Notes: generated by a model from the letters alone, not told the origin. Counted from the first letter of the stretch, positions 18,228 to 29,248 are shown. The stretch: DNA of 59,520 bases from Staphylococcus marylandisciuri (GCF_025519785.1 NZ_JAOPKZ010000017.1:1-59520), one strand, 5' to 3'. Translations and numbers: made by a program.

Positions 18228-18881
18228 CTAGGATGCTGGTTCAGTTCTACTGTGGCGTTTACTCTCTATAAACGTCTCAGCCATTTGACCACATATGCTT
18301 TGAAAGCGATAGAATTGGTGTGCCCCTATGAACGCTTCTTTAATAATATGATCTAAATAGTTTTGACGAAAGTGTTTAGATTTAACTTTATCAAATAGCC
18401 ATGGTTCTTTTTGAAACAAGTATGTCATTACTCTTTTCGCTTCTTCCTCAAAACGCTTAAATAGTTGAGCGTCAAACGGTTCTAGATCGAAGCGCAAACC
18501 TAAATAGGGAAATAATTTATTAATGATTGATAGCCAACCGATACCTACATTGAAATACATTTCTGACCGCTGTTCTATCAAATCTAGCGCTTCAAGTTCG
18601 ATATTTTCATCCTCATCTTCCATCGCTTCATATAATTGGTATGGCGATAATTGATATATTTCATTTGTCTCGTTATTGCGTTGTCCCCATATTTCATGCC
18701 TTTTATAATAGTTATATAATCTGGTTTTTACATACAGCAGTGCAGCACGCGTTTGACTCTCTACTTTTTCATAATCTTTATCCTTCAGCTGTTGTTCAAC
18801 TTCGCGGTAAACTTCTTTCTGAAGTTCCTGCGTATCATATAGGCGCTTCAATGCCGGGTTAACAGAAAGGGTTATAGCCAT
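18228..18881 (-). CDS. Hypothetical helical cytosolic protein
   Basis: I do not recognise a named family in this 217-residue protein. It lacks a signal peptide and membrane segments and is rich in Glu, Leu, Tyr and Phe, suggesting an all-helical soluble protein. The first 60 residues look like a coiled region (YDTQELQKEVYREVEQQLKD). An acidic stretch EDEDENIELEALDLIEQ lies near residue 92. The ORF is uninterrupted, with an AAAGGTGG-like ribosome site. It stands between a PAP2 gene and a repeat cluster and has no operon partner. Confidence 0.65.
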   Translation of the reverse strand: MAITLSVNPALKRLYDTQELQKEVYREVEQQLKDKDYEKVESQTRAALLYVKTRLYNYYKRHEIWGQRNNETNEIYQLSPYQLYEAMEDEDENIELEALDLIEQRSEMYFNVGIGWLSIINKLFPYLGLRFDLEPFDAQLFKRFEEEAKRVMTYLFQKEPWLFDKVKSKHFRQNYLDHIIKEAFIGAHQFYRFQSICGQMAETFIESKRHSRTEPAS

Positions 18882-18972
18882 AAACTAAATCCACCTTTAA
18901 TTCACTATTCTGATATAACTTGAGAGTTGTAACTTTCTCATTATAGTATTTACCCTTCAATAATAAGAGTAA

Positions 18973-19213
18973 AGCCGGGACATAAGTGAAACGCGATCTG
19001 CTTACACTTAGCTTTTCACTTAGATATGAACTCTGTTCTCAACTCACTTACCTCATCCATACTTTTTAAAAAGTCTGGACTACGAAATCTTTTTAGTCAA
19101 ATTAGATTTCTCTCCCGCTCCCGAAGCGTGAGCGTTTCTGTCGGCAATCCTACTTTCGAGACACCGTTAATCGGTTGCCGAGAGCACAGAAACTTTATGT
19201 CTCAATCTCATTA
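18973..19213. repeat. Degenerate intergenic repeat cluster
   Basis: This contains a diverged CTACGAAATCTTTTTAGTC...CCCGCTCCC segment joined to the second module, with CGTTTCTGTCGGCAATCCT and ACCGTTAATCGGTTGCC. Short ORFs across it are repeat-derived and are left out. Confidence 0.8.
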
Positions 19214-19267
19214 AAAAAGGGACTGCCGTCACTCTTGAAACTGAGTGACGGACATCCCGTCTTCAGT

Positions 19268-19894
19268 CTAAATATGATATTGATGGATGTACTCCCACAG
19301 GTAGAGGCAACCTATCGTACCCTGAGCGCCCCATTTTTCTTTACACGCTTTCAGAACCGCTTTGCCTTGTACTTGTTGAGCCTGATAGAGGTGTTGTGCT
19401 GCACGTTGAAGTCCAACATCGTCTAACGGTACAACATCTTCCCTCTGAAGTGTAAAGATGAGAAACATTTCGACAGTCCATTGCCCGATGCCTTTGACTG
19501 CTGTGAGTTGATTAATAATTTCTGCATTACTTAAGTCGTGTAAAGCATTGAGATCAACTTCTTTAAGATCGATGTGTTCTAGTAGATTATCTAAATAGCG
19601 TTGTTTAGGCCTAGAAAGGCCGACATCTGTCAACTCTTCGACAGAAAGTTCACTCAACGCTTCAACTGACCATTGATGGTTTATCTTAGAAGAAAGACGT
19701 TCAAATATCGTTTCCGCCGCTTTAACAGATATTTGTTGTCCAACGATAGAACGGACGAGCGATTTCAAAGGGTACGGTCTAAGCGTCCTTTCAATATCAC
19801 CAATCTCTTTGATTAACCTAGCCATAACGTCATCTTTCTTCATGAGTTGCCTAACACGTTTATCCTGTACCGAAATACGCCAAATGGACTCCAT
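19268..19894 (-). CDS. DNA-3-methyladenine glycosylase (AlkA-like, HhH-GPD)
   Basis: This is a 208-residue base-excision repair glycosylase that removes alkylated purines. It has SIVGQQISVKAAETIFERL near residue 48, the helix-hairpin-helix VKGIGQWTVEMFLIF near 122, and VVPLDDVGLQRAAQHLY, whose second Asp is the expected catalytic residue. Length fits bacterial AlkA-type proteins that lack the N-terminal domain of E. coli AlkA. It lies 87 bp downstream of an MFS gene on the same strand; co-transcription is possible. Confidence 0.88.
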   Translation of the reverse strand: MESIWRISVQDKRVRQLMKKDDVMARLIKEIGDIERTLRPYPLKSLVRSIVGQQISVKAAETIFERLSSKINHQWSVEALSELSVEELTDVGLSRPKQRYLDNLLEHIDLKEVDLNALHDLSNAEIINQLTAVKGIGQWTVEMFLIFTLQREDVVPLDDVGLQRAAQHLYQAQQVQGKAVLKACKEKWGAQGTIGCLYLWEYIHQYHI

Positions 19895-19981
19895 CTCCTC
19901 ACTCCTATTTCATCCTCTATACTATAGTTATAGACGTCCGGTATACTAGCTGCACTAAGAGGGTAGTCTAACCTCATCGAT

Positions 19982-21178
19982 TTATGCTTCTCTCTTTCCT
20001 CTCGTTACTAGTAACAAGAAAGATACTACAGCAAGGACAGCCACTATCATGCTAAAGACGATACCGGCCCATTGAACTCCTAGACCTAACTCTAACAGTC
20101 CTACTCCGACTACAGGTATTGAGATAGCAATATAAGCAATTGTAAAGAAGGTAGAAGTGATTTCTGCACGTTGATCTTCAGGTGCTACTGAATTAACCGT
20201 AGATAAACCAGCTCTGAAACTAAACGCCTGACCAAGTCCTGAGACGAGCGCACCTATGAATAACATGAGGAATGATTCTACTAATAACGACACACCCACT
20301 AATATTACTCCTACAATCAAAGTAACGCTCCCTAATGTAAGCACTTTAGAATCGGGTTGTTGTTTAAACAATAGCTGCCCTAGAGTAGAAGCACAGAAAA
20401 TGAAAAACACTGTGACGCCAATGATTGCTTTGTTATGAATGCTTAAAATATTACCCAGGAAATTGGGTGATATCGCAGTAAATAATCCTAGCATTGAAAA
20501 GCCAACAAAAACGGGTATAACCGCATAGATAAATGTCGCCCGAATTTCTTTAGGTACGCTGAGTTTCTGAACGTTAACTTTTAACGATTGTCTGTCCTTG
20601 ATCGGTTCAGGCATTATCCAAATACCTATCAACGCGAGGATGAGCATAACGATATCAACCACAAATATTAGTCTAAGCGGATGAGGTAGATACTCCGCTA
20701 AAAGTCCGCAGAGCAAAGGTCCAAACCCGAGTCCTAACATATTGACGCTACTCGCAATGGTTGACGCTTGGTTCTTCTTATCATCAGGCGCAAGGTTCAC
20801 AATAGTGGCTGTCGCAGTACTTGTAAATAGTCCAGCAGAAAGTCCAGAAACAACGCGCCCTGCTAACAAGAAACCGACATTCGTTGCACAAAGAAAGATG
20901 AGTGCACTTATTACAGATAATATAACACCTGGGAGAAGTACATAACGTCTACCAATACGATCAGAAAGTTGACCGAAGACTAATAGGCCACCGATAACCC
21001 CTGCTGCATAGACAGCATAGATGATCGTTACCATCAGCGGGGATAAATCGAAAGCTTTGCTGTAGATAGGATAGAGCGGTGTGGGTAAAGTAGTTCCCAT
21101 CATGATAATGAGAAATGCATATACCGCACCAACAAAGCCCCATCTCATCCTACTTGTGGTTCTAGATTGTCCTTTCAT
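19982..21178 (-). CDS. MFS transporter, drug-efflux type
   Basis: This 398-residue major facilitator has twelve helices. The loop 2-3 signature reads GQLSDRIGRRYVLLPG, and LGFGPLLCGLLAEYL near residue 150 resembles the antiporter motif C region (GPxxGG-like). These place it with proton-driven multidrug antiporters. The start MKGQSRTTSRMRWGF has a basic N-terminus with a GAGAGGTGTGAGG region just upstream. The substrate is unknown. Confidence 0.82.
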   Translation of the reverse strand: MKGQSRTTSRMRWGFVGAVYAFLIIMMGTTLPTPLYPIYSKAFDLSPLMVTIIYAVYAAGVIGGLLVFGQLSDRIGRRYVLLPGVILSVISALIFLCATNVGFLLAGRVVSGLSAGLFTSTATATIVNLAPDDKKNQASTIASSVNMLGLGFGPLLCGLLAEYLPHPLRLIFVVDIVMLILALIGIWIMPEPIKDRQSLKVNVQKLSVPKEIRATFIYAVIPVFVGFSMLGLFTAISPNFLGNILSIHNKAIIGVTVFFIFCASTLGQLLFKQQPDSKVLTLGSVTLIVGVILVGVSLLVESFLMLFIGALVSGLGQAFSFRAGLSTVNSVAPEDQRAEITSTFFTIAYIAISIPVVGVGLLELGLGVQWAGIVFSMIVAVLAVVSFLLLVTRGKREA

Positions 21179-21223
21179 TTCCTCACACCTCTCTCGTACG
21201 CAAGACAGCCTATCTGCCCATCT

Positions 21224-21451
21224 TTAGTCTAAGTAGTTTTCCGCATGTTCTAAACCGAAATGATCATACTTTTCCTTTTCCCTTTCGTACTCTTCTTGAG
21301 TTACCTGCGTAACGTCTTCAACTTTATACGTTAATTTTTTAGCAAAGGCTCTAACTTCATCTTCATTTTTTGCTAACACGAATACCGTTAATACATTGTC
21401 ATCTACAATATCTTTATAGTGTTGATACTTTAATCTGTAAATGTTCAACAA
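21224..21451 (-). CDS. Small hypothetical protein, 75 residues
   Basis: This is an acidic soluble small protein with a beta-alpha-beta look (IYRLKYQHYKD, NVLTVFVLAKNEDEVRAFAKKL) and a highly charged C-terminus. AGGGA lies ahead of its ATG. I do not recognise a family. A structured segment lies about 240 bp upstream. The codon use and ribosome site make it a likely real gene. Confidence 0.6.
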   Translation of the reverse strand: MLNIYRLKYQHYKDIVDDNVLTVFVLAKNEDEVRAFAKKLTYKVEDVTQVTQEEYEREKEKYDHFGLEHAENYLD

Positions 21452-21687
21452 AATCCCTCCAAAACATTTATTTTCACTTACTTCTTTCCAAACTCATTTA
21501 ACTCACATGTGAAATATCTTTAAATCCTGTTTCTTTATTAATAAAATGGTCTTTACTTTTTTGCATCGCTCTCAATATTGATACACTTCAACCTATAGTG
21601 TCATATCCCCTAGAGTCCTAGGGTTAAAACCTACTAAACGTCGTAATAGCGCTTACATAAGAAATTATTATACTTGTAAAATATTTA

Positions 21688-21801
21688 AGCCAGCACCTCG
21701 TCTGACACCTAGAACTGAACAACAGCGGGCCACCCTTTGTAGAGGACAATCCGGTATTGCTCAAGATTTCTCAGGCGTTTGTAGACTAAGAAGTGCTGGC
21801 T
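21688..21801. ncRNA. Candidate structured RNA downstream of brnQ
   Basis: A perfect 9-bp closing stem (AGCCAGCAC at 21688-21696 with GTGCTGGCT at 21793-21801) stacks on further helices: GTCTgACA with TGTAGAC, then ACACCT with AGGCGT. The centre (CAATCCGGTATTG and flanks) can also pair. It is about 114 nt, richer in GC than its flanks, and has no coding frame. It could be the 3' end of the brnQ transcript, a leader of the 75-residue gene or an independent RNA. The rest of 21452-21905 shows nothing else. Confidence 0.45.
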
Positions 21802-21905
21802 CATCTTGTAAGAATCCGCAGATGTATATGTTTGATACGACTTGAGTATAACGCTCTATTCTCTTTAAATAATTTGGAATTCAAATCATATGACTTTTAA
21901 TTTAA

Positions 21906-23264
21906 TTATCCTTGGGGCTCAGATTTATAAGTGAACTTGCAGATGATTAAGCCAATGATAAACCCTATCACTGCAGGGACTATCCATCCCATACCAATAT
22001 TGTAGAACGGTATATAATGTTCAGCGAATGAGATTAACGCTTGGGCTCCCTTAGATTGACTTATAAAGTCTGGGCAGGCTTTTACCCCATCGAAAAATGC
22101 CGCAATAATTGTAAATATTGTCGTTAACTGATAAACGAGAGACGCGTGATTAAACAGTGGACTTACCAAAGTTAACAATATTAAGGTAATAGCTAATGGA
22201 TAGATAAACATTAAGACGGGTGTCGAGTACATAATAATCTTCGTTAAACCAACGTTCGCAAAGATAAAGGCTAAGACACTTACTCCAGTCGCAAGCCACA
22301 GATAATTTAATTTCGGGAACATTTCGGTAAATGTCTCTGAGAAGGCTGTAATCAATCCAATTGCGGTCTTTAAACACGCGACGATGATGATCAATGACAA
22401 GATAATAATGCCGTAATCACCTAAGTAATATTGCGCTATTTGAGCTAGAGCGATGCCGCCATTTTCACTCAGTTTGAAATGACCTAAACTCATAGCCCCC
22501 ATAAGCGCTAATAAGGTATAAATAACCGCCATAGCTATCGTGCTGACCGTCCCGGATTTAAATGTTTCTCTCGCGATCGCATTGGGCTCTGTAACTCCTA
22601 ACTTGCGAATCGTAGTGACGATGATGATCCCAAACGCTAAGGATGACAACGCATCCAAGGTGTTATAACCTTCAACAAATCCCTTTAACAACACACCTTT
22701 GTTATAATCTGGACTAATAGGTGCATTGCTAATCTCGCCTAAAGGGTGGATGAAAGCTAATATGACCACGATGCCTAGTAATACAAGGAATACTGGGTTT
22801 AAGTACTTACCGATATAATCTAGGATTTTCGATGGCTTACGAGCGAAGAACCATGCGAGTATAAAGAATATAACACTAAATAGTGGTAATAGTATGCGCC
22901 CAGTGCTTGAGGACACAAATGGTGAAAAGGCTATTTCGTACGACGTTGTTGCTAATCTAGGTAACGCGAAGAAAGGTCCGATCACTAAGTATAAAGCTAT
23001 GGTGAATATGTAGGCATATATCTTATTAATTCTCGTCGCTACTTCGAAGACCCCATTCTTCTTAGAAATACCAATCGCTATAATTCCTAAGAACGGTAAC
23101 CCTATAGCAGCAAGCAGAAAACCTAAGTTAGCTAGCCAAACGTGGGCCCCCGCAGTCTGACCTAAATGTATGGGAAAGATTAAGTTCCCCGCTCCGAAAT
23201 ATAAGCCAAATAACATTGAACCTATAAAGATGATTTCTTTAAATGAAAGCTTTTGCTTTTTCAT
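21906..23264 (-). CDS. brnQ: BrnQ branched-chain amino acid:cation symporter
   Basis: This 452-residue permease has twelve helices and imports Leu, Ile and Val. The N-terminal signature [21 protein letters not shown] near residue 17 is typical of BrnQ, as are [17 protein letters not shown] near 102 and [17 protein letters not shown] near 210. Length fits the family. It is monocistronic, with GGAG ahead of the ATG. Staphylococci carry several BrnQ paralogues; which one this is cannot be told. Confidence 0.9.
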   Translation of the reverse strand: MKKQKLSFKEIIFIGSMLFGLYFGAGNLIFPIHLGQTAGAHVWLANLGFLLAAIGLPFLGIIAIGISKKNGVFEVATRINKIYAYIFTIALYLVIGPFFALPRLATTSYEIAFSPFVSSSTGRILLPLFSVIFFILAWFFARKPSKILDYIGKYLNPVFLVLLGIVVILAFIHPLGEISNAPISPDYNKGVLLKGFVEGYNTLDALSSLAFGIIIVTTIRKLGVTEPNAIARETFKSGTVSTIAMAVIYTLLALMGAMSLGHFKLSENGGIALAQIAQYYLGDYGIIILSLIIIVACLKTAIGLITAFSETFTEMFPKLNYLWLATGVSVLAFIFANVGLTKIIMYSTPVLMFIYPLAITLILLTLVSPLFNHASLVYQLTTIFTIIAAFFDGVKACPDFISQSKGAQALISFAEHYIPFYNIGMGWIVPAVIGFIIGLIICKFTYKSEPQG

Positions 23265-23621
23265 ATTTTCTAACTCCTAAGTTAAATTATCAATATTCAT
23301 TATACATTTTTTATCTATTATTGCGTATACTCTTTAAAACACATATTTCTACTAACGTAGTAAAATAACATGAAAAATGCAAGAATATGTAAGCGATTTA
23401 AATTTATCCCATATATAATAAGCTCATCCACTTACTTATCTGTTATTTAAACCTTCAACATATTTAAATGCTGCTATCCCTATTGATCAAGCTTTACATC
23501 AAATTAACGAAATCTTTAGCTTCACTTATACCTTATTGATAGGACTATTGTGTACACTGGACATAACAGAGTAATTTAAGTTGAGATAAGGACACTTGTT
23601 CTACCGTAGTGGCACCTTTGT

Positions 23622-23905
23622 AAATAAGGAGGTTGAAACATAAAGTTTCTGTGCTCTGGGCAACCGCTTAACGGCGTCCAAGTATGCATGATTGTCGACA
23701 GAAAGGCTCACGGTTCGGGAGCGGGACAGAAATCTAATTTGAATAAAAAGATTTCGTAGTCCCGCCCAACTCGCTGTGTTTGGTGAAACTGGTTTACCAG
23801 TTTCTCTTTGTTGGGGCCCCACCCCAACTTGCATTGCTGGTGGAAACTGATGAACCAGTTTCTTTGTGTTGGGGCCCCCCTAAACACTTGTGTCCCGCCT
23901 TCTTT
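23622..23905. repeat. Composite intergenic repeat cluster
   Basis: It holds the module with AAGTTTCTGTGCTCTGGGCA, the GGGAGCGGGACAGAAATC unit and two copies of the hairpin module ending TTTGTTGGGGCCCC. Short ORFs in both directions here are repeat-derived. The remainder of 23265-24130 has no gene; an AT-rich stretch follows the brnQ promoter region. Confidence 0.85.
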
Positions 23906-24143
23906 ATAAATAAGTACAGCACTTTAAAAAGTAGCCACTACCTCTGTTATTATGCGGAGGGAAAGATGTGTATCTAAGAAAGATGAAACCTAATCCAGGT
24001 CGTCATTGACAGAAGATGGCGCCCTATCGTCATCATCTTAATACGTTCACCCTGTACAAGAAGAAGACTACGTCATCAAAGCTTATGTCTGACGAATCTC
24101 AACTCTATCATTCTAAGTACGTTTAACTACCGAGGAGGCTTAT

Positions 24144-25673
24144 ATGAAACGTCTAGGTTTAATCGACATTGGTTCTAATACTATCCGCTTCGTCATCTTT
24201 GAAGCAGATAGTCAACTAGGCTTAAATGACATACTTAATATCAAAATTCCAGCGCGCTTAAGCCAATACTTAAACGATCATAATCAGCTCGAGCAACAAG
24301 GTATCGATATACTAGAAGAAACTTTAGAGAATTTCCAAGATATTGCAAACCGCTTTAATATCGATGATTTACATCCAATTGCGACAGCTGCCTTAAGACA
24401 AGCTAAGAATAACAAAGATATTATTAAACAAATACAGAAGAACCTCGATCTTACTATTAAAATTATTTCAGAAGATGATGAAGCATATTATGGCTACTAC
24501 GCTATTATTCACACGACTGAAATTCGAGATGGTATTGCAATTGACATTGGTGGGGGCTCTACAGAAGTGACATTATTTAAAGATAAACGACGTGTGCACT
24601 CACACAGTTTCCCTTTTGGTGCCGTGACCCTACAACGTCAATATTTTGACCATCAAGATCCGAGTGACAAGGAATCTATCAAAGCGCTTCAGCACTTTCT
24701 TAAAAAGCAATTTCATCAATTGTCTTGGCTAAGTGACGTGCAAGTTCCACTAGTTGGCATAGGCGGTTCAGCGCGTAATATTGCACGTATACATCAAGCT
24801 AAGCACGCTTACCCTATTAGCGGCGTCCATAATTATACAATGGATCACCGCGCCCTTGAGGAAGTTTATCATCTCCTCACACACAGTAAACGTAAAGAAT
24901 TAAAAGATTTAGACGGGCTCAGTCGGGATCGAGTGGATCTGATTACGCCAGCTGCAACTGTATTCACCAGTTTATTCTCTCATATGAAAGCCACTCAATT
25001 TACCTTTTCAAGAAAAGGATTACGAGAAGGCTATATCATGCACTTAATCAACAACACATATGCTGAAGACTTTGATGCTAACCATGTAAGTAGCAGAGCG
25101 CTACATAACTTAGCTCAAGAATATGAAATTGAACCTCAAAGTGCCGAGCATCGAGTGGAGCTGTGTAAACAACTATTAGATCAGTTGTGCGCACTGCAAT
25201 TTCTTGAAATCTCAAGTAAGGATCGTTGGCTATTTCTAAAGGGAGCATATCTTTATTATTTAGGACGCTTTATCGATTCTGACTCTAGTTCGCCCCATAC
25301 TTATTATCTTATTGCAAACACTAATATTGACGGACTCACTCATGAAGAACGCTTAAGATTAGCGCTGTTAGCTAGCTTTAAAAATAAGACGTTACTTAAA
25401 TTCTATAGTAAACAAACGAATTGGCTGGATAATGAGACGGTTCAACTCCTGCTTAAATTAGGAGGTATTATCAAGTTCTCTAATGCATTGAATATCTCTC
25501 ATACCGATCGTATTCAAAATGTAGAATTAACGAGAACAAAGCACGATGATTATCAACTTAATGTTTATTGTGACGATAAGCCTGTCGTCGAATATTATTA
25601 TTCAGAACAACAAAAGAAACATATCGAAAAGATATTAAAATCAAATCTCATCATCAACTTTACAAAAGCTTAA
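24144..25673 (+). CDS. ppx: Exopolyphosphatase (Ppx/GppA family)
   Basis: This 509-residue enzyme splits phosphate from the ends of polyphosphate. It has the ASKHA fold: phosphate-1 motif LGLIDIGSNTIRFVIFE at the N-terminus, GIAIDIGGGSTEVTLF near residue 135, and VGIGGSARNIAR near 205. An HD-like helical region fills the C-terminal 200 residues. GAGG precedes the ATG. It is 64 bp ahead of ppk on the same strand, so synthesis and breakdown of polyphosphate are probably co-expressed. Confidence 0.92.
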   Translation: MKRLGLIDIGSNTIRFVIFEADSQLGLNDILNIKIPARLSQYLNDHNQLEQQGIDILEETLENFQDIANRFNIDDLHPIATAALRQAKNNKDIIKQIQKNLDLTIKIISEDDEAYYGYYAIIHTTEIRDGIAIDIGGGSTEVTLFKDKRRVHSHSFPFGAVTLQRQYFDHQDPSDKESIKALQHFLKKQFHQLSWLSDVQVPLVGIGGSARNIARIHQAKHAYPISGVHNYTMDHRALEEVYHLLTHSKRKELKDLDGLSRDRVDLITPAATVFTSLFSHMKATQFTFSRKGLREGYIMHLINNTYAEDFDANHVSSRALHNLAQEYEIEPQSAEHRVELCKQLLDQLCALQFLEISSKDRWLFLKGAYLYYLGRFIDSDSSSPHTYYLIANTNIDGLTHEERLRLALLASFKNKTLLKFYSKQTNWLDNETVQLLLKLGGIIKFSNALNISHTDRIQNVELTRTKHDDYQLNVYCDDKPVVEYYYSEQQKKHIEKILKSNLIINFTKA

Positions 25674-25737
25674 AATTCATATGTTACGTTTATATTTACC
25701 GATATATAACGATGTTGAATGAGGTGTAAAGATTGCT

Positions 25738-27897
25738 ATGAGTATAGAGGATAAAGAACAAAACTTAGATTCTCCAGAATACTATAATAATCGTGAATTA
25801 AGTTGGCTAGACTTTAATTTAAGAGTTCTCGAAGAAGCTAAGGATCCAAGTAACCCTCTTTTAGAGCAGTTTAATTTTTTATCTATTTTTAGTTCGAATT
25901 TAGATGAATTCTTTATGGTAAGAGTAGCTGGGCTGAAGGATCAAGTTAAAATGGGGTATGATAAGCCAGAGAATAAAGCGCAATTAATGCCTCAAACGCA
26001 ACTCAGCGAAATTAAAAAGAAAAACGCTTCTTACGTCGATCAGCAATATGAACGTTATCAAGAACTGAAACAACAACTATCTCGCTACAACATATGTATT
26101 GTCAGACCGGAAGATTTGCCAGAAGAACTACATACCTCACTAGAACTAGAATTCACACAACATATCTTACCTACCCTGACACCACTGGCCATCGATGCCT
26201 ATCATCCCTTTCCTAAATTAAATAATAAGACGATCAACATCTTTGTCGATATCAATACAGATCACCGTTTATACTCGGCAATTGTGCCCGTGCCACCACT
26301 TATTTCTCGGTATCGAACATTTAATTCAGGGCAAACTCAATATATAGTCATGACTGAAGACATTATCGAATATTACATACATCAACTATTTGAGGGCTAT
26401 ACCATTCGTAATACTTTTCCTTTCCGTATCACGAGAAACGCAGATTTAACTCTCGATGAAGATGGCGCGGAAGATCTACTTATTGAAATCGAGCGCTTTT
26501 TAAAAGAGAGAAAGAAAGGCACCGCTGTTAGGGTAGAGGTGGATGGCCGACGCGGTACAGAAGAGGATTTAATATGGATTTTACGCCAGTTAGAGCTGGA
26601 TATGGAAGACGTCTATAGCGTTGATGGTCCCCTCGACTTAACCTTTCTGTCAGATCTTGTAAGCTACTACTCTCATAAGCTTAATCGACTCACTTATGAA
26701 CCTTACACGCCGCAACCCCCTCGTTCATTAGGTTATAGAGACGTGTACGATTTAGCATTGCAACAAGATATCTTCTTCCATCATCCTTATGAATCTTTTA
26801 AAGGCATCGTAGATTTTATTCGGGAGGCGGCTGAAGATGAGAATACGATTGCGATTAAACAGACGCTCTACCGTGTCAGTAAAGATTCGCCTATTATTAC
26901 TAGTTTGAAAGAAGCGGCTGAGAAAGGTAAACAAGTAACTGTCTTGGTTGAGCTGAAAGCCCGTTTCGATGAAGAGAATAACGTTCATTGGGCTAAAATG
27001 CTAGAAGATGCGGGTTGTCACGTCATATATGGTATGACACATCTTAAGACGCATAGTAAGATTGCGCTAGTAGTTAAAAAAGATGGGGGTCAACTAACCT
27101 CTTTCGTCCATTTAGGCACTGGAAATTACAATGATAAAACAGCTACTATCTACACTGATATGGGCATCATCACGACTCATAATGAAATCGTCGAAGATGC
27201 TATTAGTTTCTTTAATTATTTAAGTGGTTATACGCGTAAACCACATTATAGGAAGTTAATCGTCGCTCCCTATGACATTAGAGATGTGTTTATTGATCAT
27301 ATTGATAGAGAGATTAACATGCAAAGAGAATATGGCACTGGTCACATCATGATGAAAATGAATAGCTTAACAGATAAGAATATTATTAAAAAGCTATTTG
27401 AAGCTTCTCAGGCTGGGGTCAAGGTAGATTTAATCATTAGAGGCATCTGCTGCCTTAAACCAGGTATAGCAGGGATAAGTGACAATATTAGAGTGACGAG
27501 TGTCGTCGGGCGTTTTCTAGAGCATTCTCGCATTTACTACTTCTACAATAATGGAAATTCACAAATCTATTTATCATCTGCAGATGCCATGACTCGGAAC
27601 ATGATTAAACGTGTAGAAATCCTCTTTCCTGTAGAAGATAAAGCGATTGCCCAACGACTTGTTAATTACTTAAACCTACAATTAGCTGATAATCAAAAAG
27701 CGCGTTACCAAGATAGTACAGGTCACTATCACTATCAACAAAACAGCTTAGAGCCGCTTAACTCACAAACCTATTTAATGGAGCGCGCACTTGATTATGG
27801 AGAAGAACTGAAGCGAGAAATCACTAAACCCTCAGGCGTGGCAGTCTCTTCTAAAAAGACGTGGTTTAAACGTATAAGAGAAAAATGGTGCAAGTAG
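25738..27897 (+). CDS. ppk1: Polyphosphate kinase
   Basis: This 719-residue enzyme moves the gamma-phosphate of ATP onto polyphosphate and back. The N-terminal domain has [16 protein letters not shown] and [12 protein letters not shown]; the catalytic part has two phospholipase-D-like halves with His439 in [11 protein letters not shown] (the autophosphorylated residue by family comparison) and His596 in [20 protein letters not shown] and the DGRRGT region bind ATP. GAGGTG precedes the ATG. It is the second gene of the ppx-ppk pair. A short basic tail ends the protein. Confidence 0.93.
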   Translation: MSIEDKEQNLDSPEYYNNRELSWLDFNLRVLEEAKDPSNPLLEQFNFLSIFSSNLDEFFMVRVAGLKDQVKMGYDKPENKAQLMPQTQLSEIKKKNASYVDQQYERYQELKQQLSRYNICIVRPEDLPEELHTSLELEFTQHILPTLTPLAIDAYHPFPKLNNKTINIFVDINTDHRLYSAIVPVPPLISRYRTFNSGQTQYIVMTEDIIEYYIHQLFEGYTIRNTFPFRITRNADLTLDEDGAEDLLIEIERFLKERKKGTAVRVEVDGRRGTEEDLIWILRQLELDMEDVYSVDGPLDLTFLSDLVSYYSHKLNRLTYEPYTPQPPRSLGYRDVYDLALQQDIFFHHPYESFKGIVDFIREAAEDENTIAIKQTLYRVSKDSPIITSLKEAAEKGKQVTVLVELKARFDEENNVHWAKMLEDAGCHVIYGMTHLKTHSKIALVVKKDGGQLTSFVHLGTGNYNDKTATIYTDMGIITTHNEIVEDAISFFNYLSGYTRKPHYRKLIVAPYDIRDVFIDHIDREINMQREYGTGHIMMKMNSLTDKNIIKKLFEASQAGVKVDLIIRGICCLKPGIAGISDNIRVTSVVGRFLEHSRIYYFYNNGNSQIYLSSADAMTRNMIKRVEILFPVEDKAIAQRLVNYLNLQLADNQKARYQDSTGHYHYQQNSLEPLNSQTYLMERALDYGEELKREITKPSGVAVSSKKTWFKRIREKWCK

Positions 27898-27932
27898 TGT
27901 TTGCGTGTTGAGTCGATCTTTAAATTTAAAGG

Positions 27933-28252
27933 TCAGGACAAAAACGCTTAAGATTTGAGCAGGGGGCCCCAACACAGAGAAACTGGTAAAACAGTTTCCG
28001 CAAGCTATGCGAGTTGGGGTGGGGCCCCAACAAAGAGAAACTGGGGCATAATGGTCTTTAACTAGAGAGAAAGGGTCTGGGGCATAAATACCAGCCTCTT
28101 CAACATCTTGGCAGTAGATGACTGATTTGAAAACGCGCTTGTATCAAGCTTTTTTCAATTCTAGTCATCCTTGCCGGGGCGGGACTACGAAATCATTTTA
28201 TTCAAATTAGATTTCTGTCCCGCTCCCCTCAAGCACTGCGGGTTGGGGTGGA
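27933..28252. repeat. Composite intergenic repeat cluster
   Basis: The hairpin module (TTGGGGTGGGGCCCCAAC, 18 bases) is followed by the GGCTGGGGCATAAA hairpin and one full inverted copy of the GGGAGCGGGACAGAAATC unit. It lies downstream of ppk. Confidence 0.85.
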
Positions 28253-28290
28253 AAAGCAAAGCCATTCAATATGAAGTATTGATTATAAAG

Positions 28291-28335
28291 AAGTACTCGG
28301 ATGAATTGAGTCAAATCATCTGAGTGCTTTTTTTA
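28291..28335 (+). terminator. Intrinsic terminator after ppk and its repeats
   Basis: AAGTACTCGGATGA pairs with TCATCTGAGTGCTT and is followed by seven T residues. Confidence 0.85.
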
Positions 28336-28383
28336 TGGCTCCGTCGTCTTATTATACATTTCGAACTTCTTGAAGCTCTATAT

Positions 28384-28399
28384 CTTACAAATGTGTAAG
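28384..28399 (+). promoter_or_regulatory. BceR/BraR-type operator
   Basis: CTTACA-AATG-TGTAAG is a perfect 6-bp inverted repeat with a 4-bp centre. It matches the T-N-ACA-N4-TGT-N-A pattern bound by BceR-like response regulators upstream of bacitracin/nisin resistance ABC pairs. It lies about 90 bp ahead of the ATPase gene, and another half site, TTTGTAAG, follows at about 28413. No two-component genes are in this window, so the regulator must be encoded elsewhere. Confidence 0.65.
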
Positions 28400-28489
28400 T
28401 TTCCCCAGTCACTTTGTAAGGTTAGATAAATGTTACGATAACCCCTTTTAACTACAATTTGAATATAACATCATTCAAGGAGTGAAAGT

Positions 28490-29248
28490 ATGGCGATCTT
28501 AAATGTAAACAATCTATCTAAGGTATATGGTAACAAACAGAAGTATCAAGCACTTAACAACCTCAATTTTTCAGTTGAAAAAGGTGAATTTGTAGCAATT
28601 ATGGGCCCTTCAGGGTCAGGTAAGACGACCCTCCTCAATGTGTTAAGTTCGATTGATACTATCACCAACGGCTCTGTAGAAATTAATGGTAACCAAATCA
28701 ATAAATTAAACGATAAAAAATTGGCGAACTTTCGTAAAACGCAGTTAGGCTTTATCTTCCAAGATTACAGTGTACTTCCTACCCTCACTGTTAAAGAAAA
28801 TATCATGTTACCGCTATCTGTCCAGAAGATTCCAAAATACGAAATGGAACAAAATTATAAAGAAGTAACCGAAGCACTCGGTATTTCTGAATTAAGTAAC
28901 AAATATCCAAGTGAAATTTCCGGTGGGCAACAGCAACGTACTGCCGCAGCTCGCGCGTTCGTGCACAAGCCTACGATTATCTTTGCCGATGAGCCTACCG
29001 GCGCCCTCGATTCTAAAAGTGCGCGCGACTTACTGAATCGGTTAGAAGACATGAATAAACAATTTAATTCAACAATCATCATGGTTACGCATGACCCAGC
29101 AGCAGCAAGCTTTGCCGAGAGAGTGATCATGTTGAAAGATGGAAATATACATTCAGAAATACGTCAGGAAGATAATTCTAAACACGTCTTCTATCAAGAA
29201 ATTATTCAACTACAGTCCTCACTAGGAGGTGCGGTAGATGTCTTTTAA
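28490..29248 (+). CDS. ABC transporter ATPase, BceA/VraD/BraD type
   Basis: This is a 252-residue ATPase of the MacB/BceA class. Walker A is GPSGSGKTT (residues 39-47), the Q loop is FIFQDYSV, the signature is SGGQQQR and Walker B is IIFADEPTG. AAGGAG precedes the ATG. It overlaps the permease gene by 11 bp. In staphylococci such pairs (VraDE, BraDE) protect against bacitracin, nisin and other peptides and may also signal to a histidine kinase. The palindrome upstream supports control by a BceR-like regulator. Confidence 0.9.
   Translation: MAILNVNNLSKVYGNKQKYQALNNLNFSVEKGEFVAIMGPSGSGKTTLLNVLSSIDTITNGSVEINGNQINKLNDKKLANFRKTQLGFIFQDYSVLPTLTVKENIMLPLSVQKIPKYEMEQNYKEVTEALGISELSNKYPSEISGGQQQRTAAARAFVHKPTIIFADEPTGALDSKSARDLLNRLEDMNKQFNSTIIMVTHDPAAASFAERVIMLKDGNIHSEIRQEDNSKHVFYQEIIQLQSSLGGAVDVF

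Noticed and set aside
21452..21905. T-box or known riboswitch for the region near brnQ
   Set aside because: No T-box sequence (TGGNACC) or specifier layout is visible, and it lies downstream of brnQ.
23601..23977. Two short ORFs on opposite strands
   Set aside because: Both are made of repeat sequence with no ribosome site.
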